Source: CAVSJR01 sp963728285 (GTDB lineage Bacteria > Actinomycetota > UBA4738 > HRBIN12). From it: DNA of 64,000 nucleotides. A model generated the notes under the pieces. The model ran no database searches, was not told the DNA's origin, and worked only from the letters and a program-made list of their open reading frames with translations. The position numbers and the translations under genes were made by a program. The stretch is from positions 868,001 to 932,000 of the forward strand of contig CAVSJR010000001.1 in assembly GCA_963728285.1 (NCBI GenBank), in the 5' to 3' direction. Positions 61,113 to 64,000 of the stretch are shown piece after piece. The first letter of the stretch is position 1, and each line of letters opens with the position of its first letter.

Positions 61113-62500
61113 GGCGGGCGGCGGTCGCATGCGCCGCCGCGATCGCGGCGCTGGCGATCCCCCTCGCCGCGGCGGACACGGGCTCGTCGCCCCCGAAGCA
61201 GGGACGTCCGAACATCGTGGTGGTCCTCACCGACGACCAGACGCTGGACTCGCTTCCACACGACCCGCCCGTGATGCCCTACCTGCAGCGGCAGGTGCAG
61301 ACCTCGGGCGAATGGACGCGCTTCACCAACGCGTTCGTCAACACGCCGCTGTGCTGCCCATCGCGCGCCACGATGCTCACGGGCCTGTACTCGCACCACA
61401 CGGGCGTCGAGGGCAACGACGAGGGCGCCGACCTCGACGACTCCTCCACGATCGCGACGTCGCTGCAGGATGCCGGCTATCGCACGGGCCTGGTGGGGAA
61501 GTACCTGAACAACTACCCCTTCGATCGCGGCGCCTACGTGCCCCCGGGGTGGGATCGATTCTTCGCCAAGGAGAACCAGAGTGACGCCACGGTCTATGGG
61601 GACTACACGGTGGTCGACGACGGCGTGGTGCGAACCTACGGATCCGGGCCGCGGGACTACGCCACCGACGTCCTCGCGAGGGAGGCGGTCGAGTTCATCC
61701 GCTCCACTCCGCAGCGACAGCCGTTCCTCCTGTTCTTCGCCCCGAGCGCGCCGCATGCCCCGTGGGTCCCGGCCGATCGAGATGCCGGCGCGTACGCGGG
61801 GATGAGCATCCCCGACGCCCCGAGCGTCGGTGAAGCCGACGTGTCGGACAAACCCGCGTGGATCCGGGCGCTGCCCCCGATCACCGAGGATCAGCGAGAG
61901 GAGTTCCGGAGCGATCGCCGCCGCGGCTACGAGACGCTTCGGGCGGTCGACGCGGCGCTGCGCTCGATCGACGACGCCCTCCGGGTCCGCGGGGACTACG
62001 GGGACACGGTGGTCTTCTATCTGACCGACAACGGATACGCGCTCGGCGAGCACCGCTGGGAGACGAAGTCGTGCCCCTACGAGCCGTGCGTCCACATCCC
62101 GTTCCTCGTTCGCGTGCCGGGGTCGCCGGGAGGCGCCGACGACCGCCTCGTGTCCAACGTGGATCTCGCGCCGACCATCGCGGAGCTGGCGGGCGTCCGT
62201 CCCGCTGGTGCGCAGGACGGCGAGAGCCTCGTCGCTGCGCTGAGGGGCGCGGCACCGGCGACGCGGACCGGCGTGCTGCTCGAGTTCGCGGGCGGCGGCG
62301 GCGTCCCCGGCTGGTCGGCCGTCCGGACCCGCTCCTTCCTGTGGGTGGAGCTGGACACCGGTGAACGTGAGCTGTACGACCTCGCGGGGGTGCTCGGGCC
62401 CGCCGATCCCGATCAGCTGGTGAACCGGGCCGACGCTCCCGCGTACGCCGGCGTCCGTCGCCGCCTCGCATCGCGCCTGCAGGCGTTGCGCGCGGGGTAA
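61109..62500 (+). CDS. exported sulfatase with CCPSR formylglycine motif
   Basis: A 463-aa arylsulfatase-type enzyme starting at GTG 61109 in a 4-base overlap with the fusion gene. A signal peptide (AAVACAAAIAALAIPLAAA) precedes the metal site NIVVVLTDDQT, the C-x-P-S-R motif LCCPSRATMLTGLYSHHTG (C82 to become formylglycine) and FYLTDNGYALGEHRW. The formylglycine-generating enzyme is not in the window. The substrate is unknown. Confidence 0.9.
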   Translation: MRRAAVACAAAIAALAIPLAAADTGSSPPKQGRPNIVVVLTDDQTLDSLPHDPPVMPYLQRQVQTSGEWTRFTNAFVNTPLCCPSRATMLTGLYSHHTGVEGNDEGADLDDSSTIATSLQDAGYRTGLVGKYLNNYPFDRGAYVPPGWDRFFAKENQSDATVYGDYTVVDDGVVRTYGSGPRDYATDVLAREAVEFIRSTPQRQPFLLFFAPSAPHAPWVPADRDAGAYAGMSIPDAPSVGEADVSDKPAWIRALPPITEDQREEFRSDRRRGYETLRAVDAALRSIDDALRVRGDYGDTVVFYLTDNGYALGEHRWETKSCPYEPCVHIPFLVRVPGSPGGADDRLVSNVDLAPTIAELAGVRPAGAQDGESLVAALRGAAPATRTGVLLEFAGGGGVPGWSAVRTRSFLWVELDTGERELYDLAGVLGPADPDQLVNRADAPAYAGVRRRLASRLQALRAG

Positions 62501-62503
62501 GAT
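62498..62503 (+). promoter_or_regulatory. putative -10 box (TAAGAT) before the phosphoesterase gene
   Basis: TAAGAT overlaps the sulfatase stop and ends 8 nt before GTG 62512. Confidence 0.35.
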
Positions 62504-62511
62504 TCCTCGCC

Positions 62512-64000
62512 GTGTCGCACCCCTTCCGCATCGGTCCCCCCGGCCGCATCCCCGATCGAACGCCCATTCGCAGGCACGTGGCCCGGCGCCGCGCGATCCT
62601 GGCGTTCGTCGTGGTGATCGCCGTCACGATCGGCTGGCAGCTCTGGGCGAGCGGCGACGCGCCGGACGAGTCGACGAGGGCGGCCCCGGCGCCGACGGCG
62701 AGCGGCGCAGGTGACGGGGGGCCACGCGACGCGCCGACCCGTGCGCCGGTCACGCCGCGCGCCCCGATCAAGCACGTCGTGTTCATGGTCAAGGAGAACC
62801 GCACGTTCGACTCCTATTTCGGCGCGTACCCCGGCGCGGAGGGCGTCTCGCGGGGCGAGACGCTGCGCTGCACGCAGGAGGGCTGCCGCCCCGGCCCCAC
62901 GGTGCCCCTGAAGCCGGCGCCCGACGTCATCGCCCACGACATCACGCATGGATTCCAATCGGGGATGTACGCGATCAACGGCGGCGAGATGAACGGCTTC
63001 AACGTCATCGGCGACGGCCAGGACCTCACCGGCTACGTGCAGTACTCGCGCAAGTCGATCCCCGCCTACTGGGCGTACGCGGACCGCTACGTCCTTTCCG
63101 ATCACTTCTTCACCTCGATGTACGGGCCGACGTTTCCCGAGCACCTCTACACGGTCGCGGCGCAGTCGTACGGGGTCGTGGACAACAAGACCAACGACGA
63201 CACGGCGGGCAACTACTGCGACGACCCGCTGGAGTTCACGCAGCGGTTCAAGGACGATCTGACCGGGGATCAGATCTCCCGGATCATGAGGCTGGAGGAG
63301 AATCCGACCGACCACTGGCCCAACCAGATCGAGCGGATCGAGCGGTACTGGGAGCGCACGCGCACATGCTTCAACATCCGGGTGCTTCCCGATCTCCTGG
63401 AGAAGGCCGGGGTCAGCTGGAAGTACTACGCGAACCGCGACCAGTGGATGAACGGCCTTCAGGCGATCAAGCACGTCAGGTACGGTCCGATGTGGAGGAA
63501 GGTCACCCCCCCGGAGACGTTCCTGCGAGACGTCCGGCGAAACGATCTTCCCGAGGTCTCCTGGCTGGTTCCCCCGGAGGGCCTGAACGAGCATCCGGGC
63601 CTGCGGGCCAGCGTCTGCGACGGGGAGAACTGGACCGTTGAGCAGGTGAACGCGCTGATGGAGAGCAAGGCCTGGAAGTCCACCGCGCTCGTCATCGTGT
63701 GGGACGACTTCGGCGGGTTCTACGATCACGTCCCGCCGCCGCACCTCGACACGATGGGGCTCGGGCCGCGAACGCCCGCCCTCATCATGTCGCCCTGGAC
63801 GGTGCGCGGCGAGAGCCGAGACGGCGGCTCCATCGACTCCACCACCTACGAGTTCTCGTCCGTCCTGAGGTTCATCGAGCTGCTCCATGGCCTCCGGTCG
63901 CTCACCGATCGGGACGCGAACGCGGATCCGCTCACCGGCGCGTTCGACTTCGACGCGAAGCCTCGGACGAAGCCGCTCGTGCTTCCCTATCGGCAGGAGT
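62512..64000 (+). CDS. membrane-anchored phosphoesterase (phospholipase C / AcpA type), 3' truncated by window edge
   Basis: Open to the end of the window, at least 496 aa. A signal anchor (RAILAFVVVIAVTIGWQLW) and an Ala/Pro/Gly linker precede the catalytic domain: KHVVFMVKENRTFDSYFGAY with the nucleophile Thr region, HDITHGFQSGM, YVLSDHFFTSMYGPTFPEHL, and the metal motif VWDDFGGFYDHVPPP. This fits the phosphatidylcholine-specific phospholipase C / acid phosphatase superfamily. GTG 62512 is the likely start. It is 11 nt after the sulfatase. Confidence 0.88.
   Translation, partial: MSHPFRIGPPGRIPDRTPIRRHVARRRAILAFVVVIAVTIGWQLWASGDAPDESTRAAPAPTASGAGDGGPRDAPTRAPVTPRAPIKHVVFMVKENRTFDSYFGAYPGAEGVSRGETLRCTQEGCRPGPTVPLKPAPDVIAHDITHGFQSGMYAINGGEMNGFNVIGDGQDLTGYVQYSRKSIPAYWAYADRYVLSDHFFTSMYGPTFPEHLYTVAAQSYGVVDNKTNDDTAGNYCDDPLEFTQRFKDDLTGDQISRIMRLEENPTDHWPNQIERIERYWERTRTCFNIRVLPDLLEKAGVSWKYYANRDQWMNGLQAIKHVRYGPMWRKVTPPETFLRDVRRNDLPEVSWLVPPEGLNEHPGLRASVCDGENWTVEQVNALMESKAWKSTALVIVWDDFGGFYDHVPPPHLDTMGLGPRTPALIMSPWTVRGESRDGGSIDSTTYEFSSVLRFIELLHGLRSLTDRDANADPLTGAFDFDAKPRTKPLVLPYRQE

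Overview
The window is a 64 kb stretch of GC-rich DNA that reads as the chromosome of an actinomycete-type bacterium (phylum Actinomycetota), probably an uncultured lineage. The evidence is the gene set and order: ftsH-folE-folP-folB-folK-(membrane protein)-(Rossmann/DUF2520)-panC-coaX-lysS, a CarD homologue, ClpC, DUF3263 next to a LytR_C protein, DUF5679, DUF6457, a CIRCE-controlled groEL, GTG/TTG starts and many leaderless-looking promoters. I saw no CRISPR array, insertion sequence, prophage or rRNA. There is one tRNA gene (Thr, anticodon TGT).

Layout. 1-10277 is a tightly packed, mostly overlapping operon for folate and CoA precursors ending in lysS. 10360-16535 holds a cyclic-nucleotide-type sensor, a receiver-only regulator, clpC, an ECF sigma factor with its linked membrane protein, and a RIO-type kinase. 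16808-23432 holds an aminotransferase, radA, carD, a PIN-TRAM protein, ispD, ispF and a SpoU methyltransferase. 23503-30836 holds a membrane protein, tRNA-Thr, a D-aminoacylase-like hydrolase, a Na/Pi-type transporter, a diguanylate cyclase and a GAF-GAF-PAS histidine kinase. 30955-35883 is an envelope/trehalose region (DUF3263, LytR_C, otsB, otsA, treT) plus a response regulator. 36117-43520 holds a three-cysteine Rrf2 regulator, DUF5679, acs, a flavin-fold protein, a second cNMP-domain protein, an S9 peptidase and groEL. 43793-49232 holds larE-NIL-thioesterase, an SLH-NlpC/P60 cell-wall hydrolase, small proteins, a ribbon-helix-helix-like protein and an M20 peptidase. 49401-56494 holds an ATP-grasp enzyme, a C45 Ntn-hydrolase, a YHS mini-protein, YjbQ, an orphan GroES-like protein, a HemK-like methyltransferase and a second S9 peptidase. 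56732-64000 is a molybdenum-cofactor region (moaA, DUF6457, FAD oxidoreductase, a MogA-XdhC fusion) followed by a sulfatase and a phosphoesterase that runs off the end.

The most striking global feature is that 14 otherwise well conserved genes carry 18 single-base frame breaks. Seventeen read as one extra base and one (panC) as a missing base; correcting them restores full-length proteins every time. This looks like insertion-biased sequencing or assembly error rather than gene decay, and these genes are annotated across their whole span. The second global feature is a TANNNT -10 box 6-9 nt upstream of the start codon of about a dozen genes that lack a Shine-Dalgarno sequence, which suggests leaderless transcription and moves several start sites.

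The best candidates for new biology are the M20 / ATP-grasp / C45 hydrolase group, the MogA-XdhC fusion, the ribbon-helix-helix-like protein with tandem octads inside its own promoter, and the folate-operon alpha/beta hydrolase with glycine at the nucleophile position.
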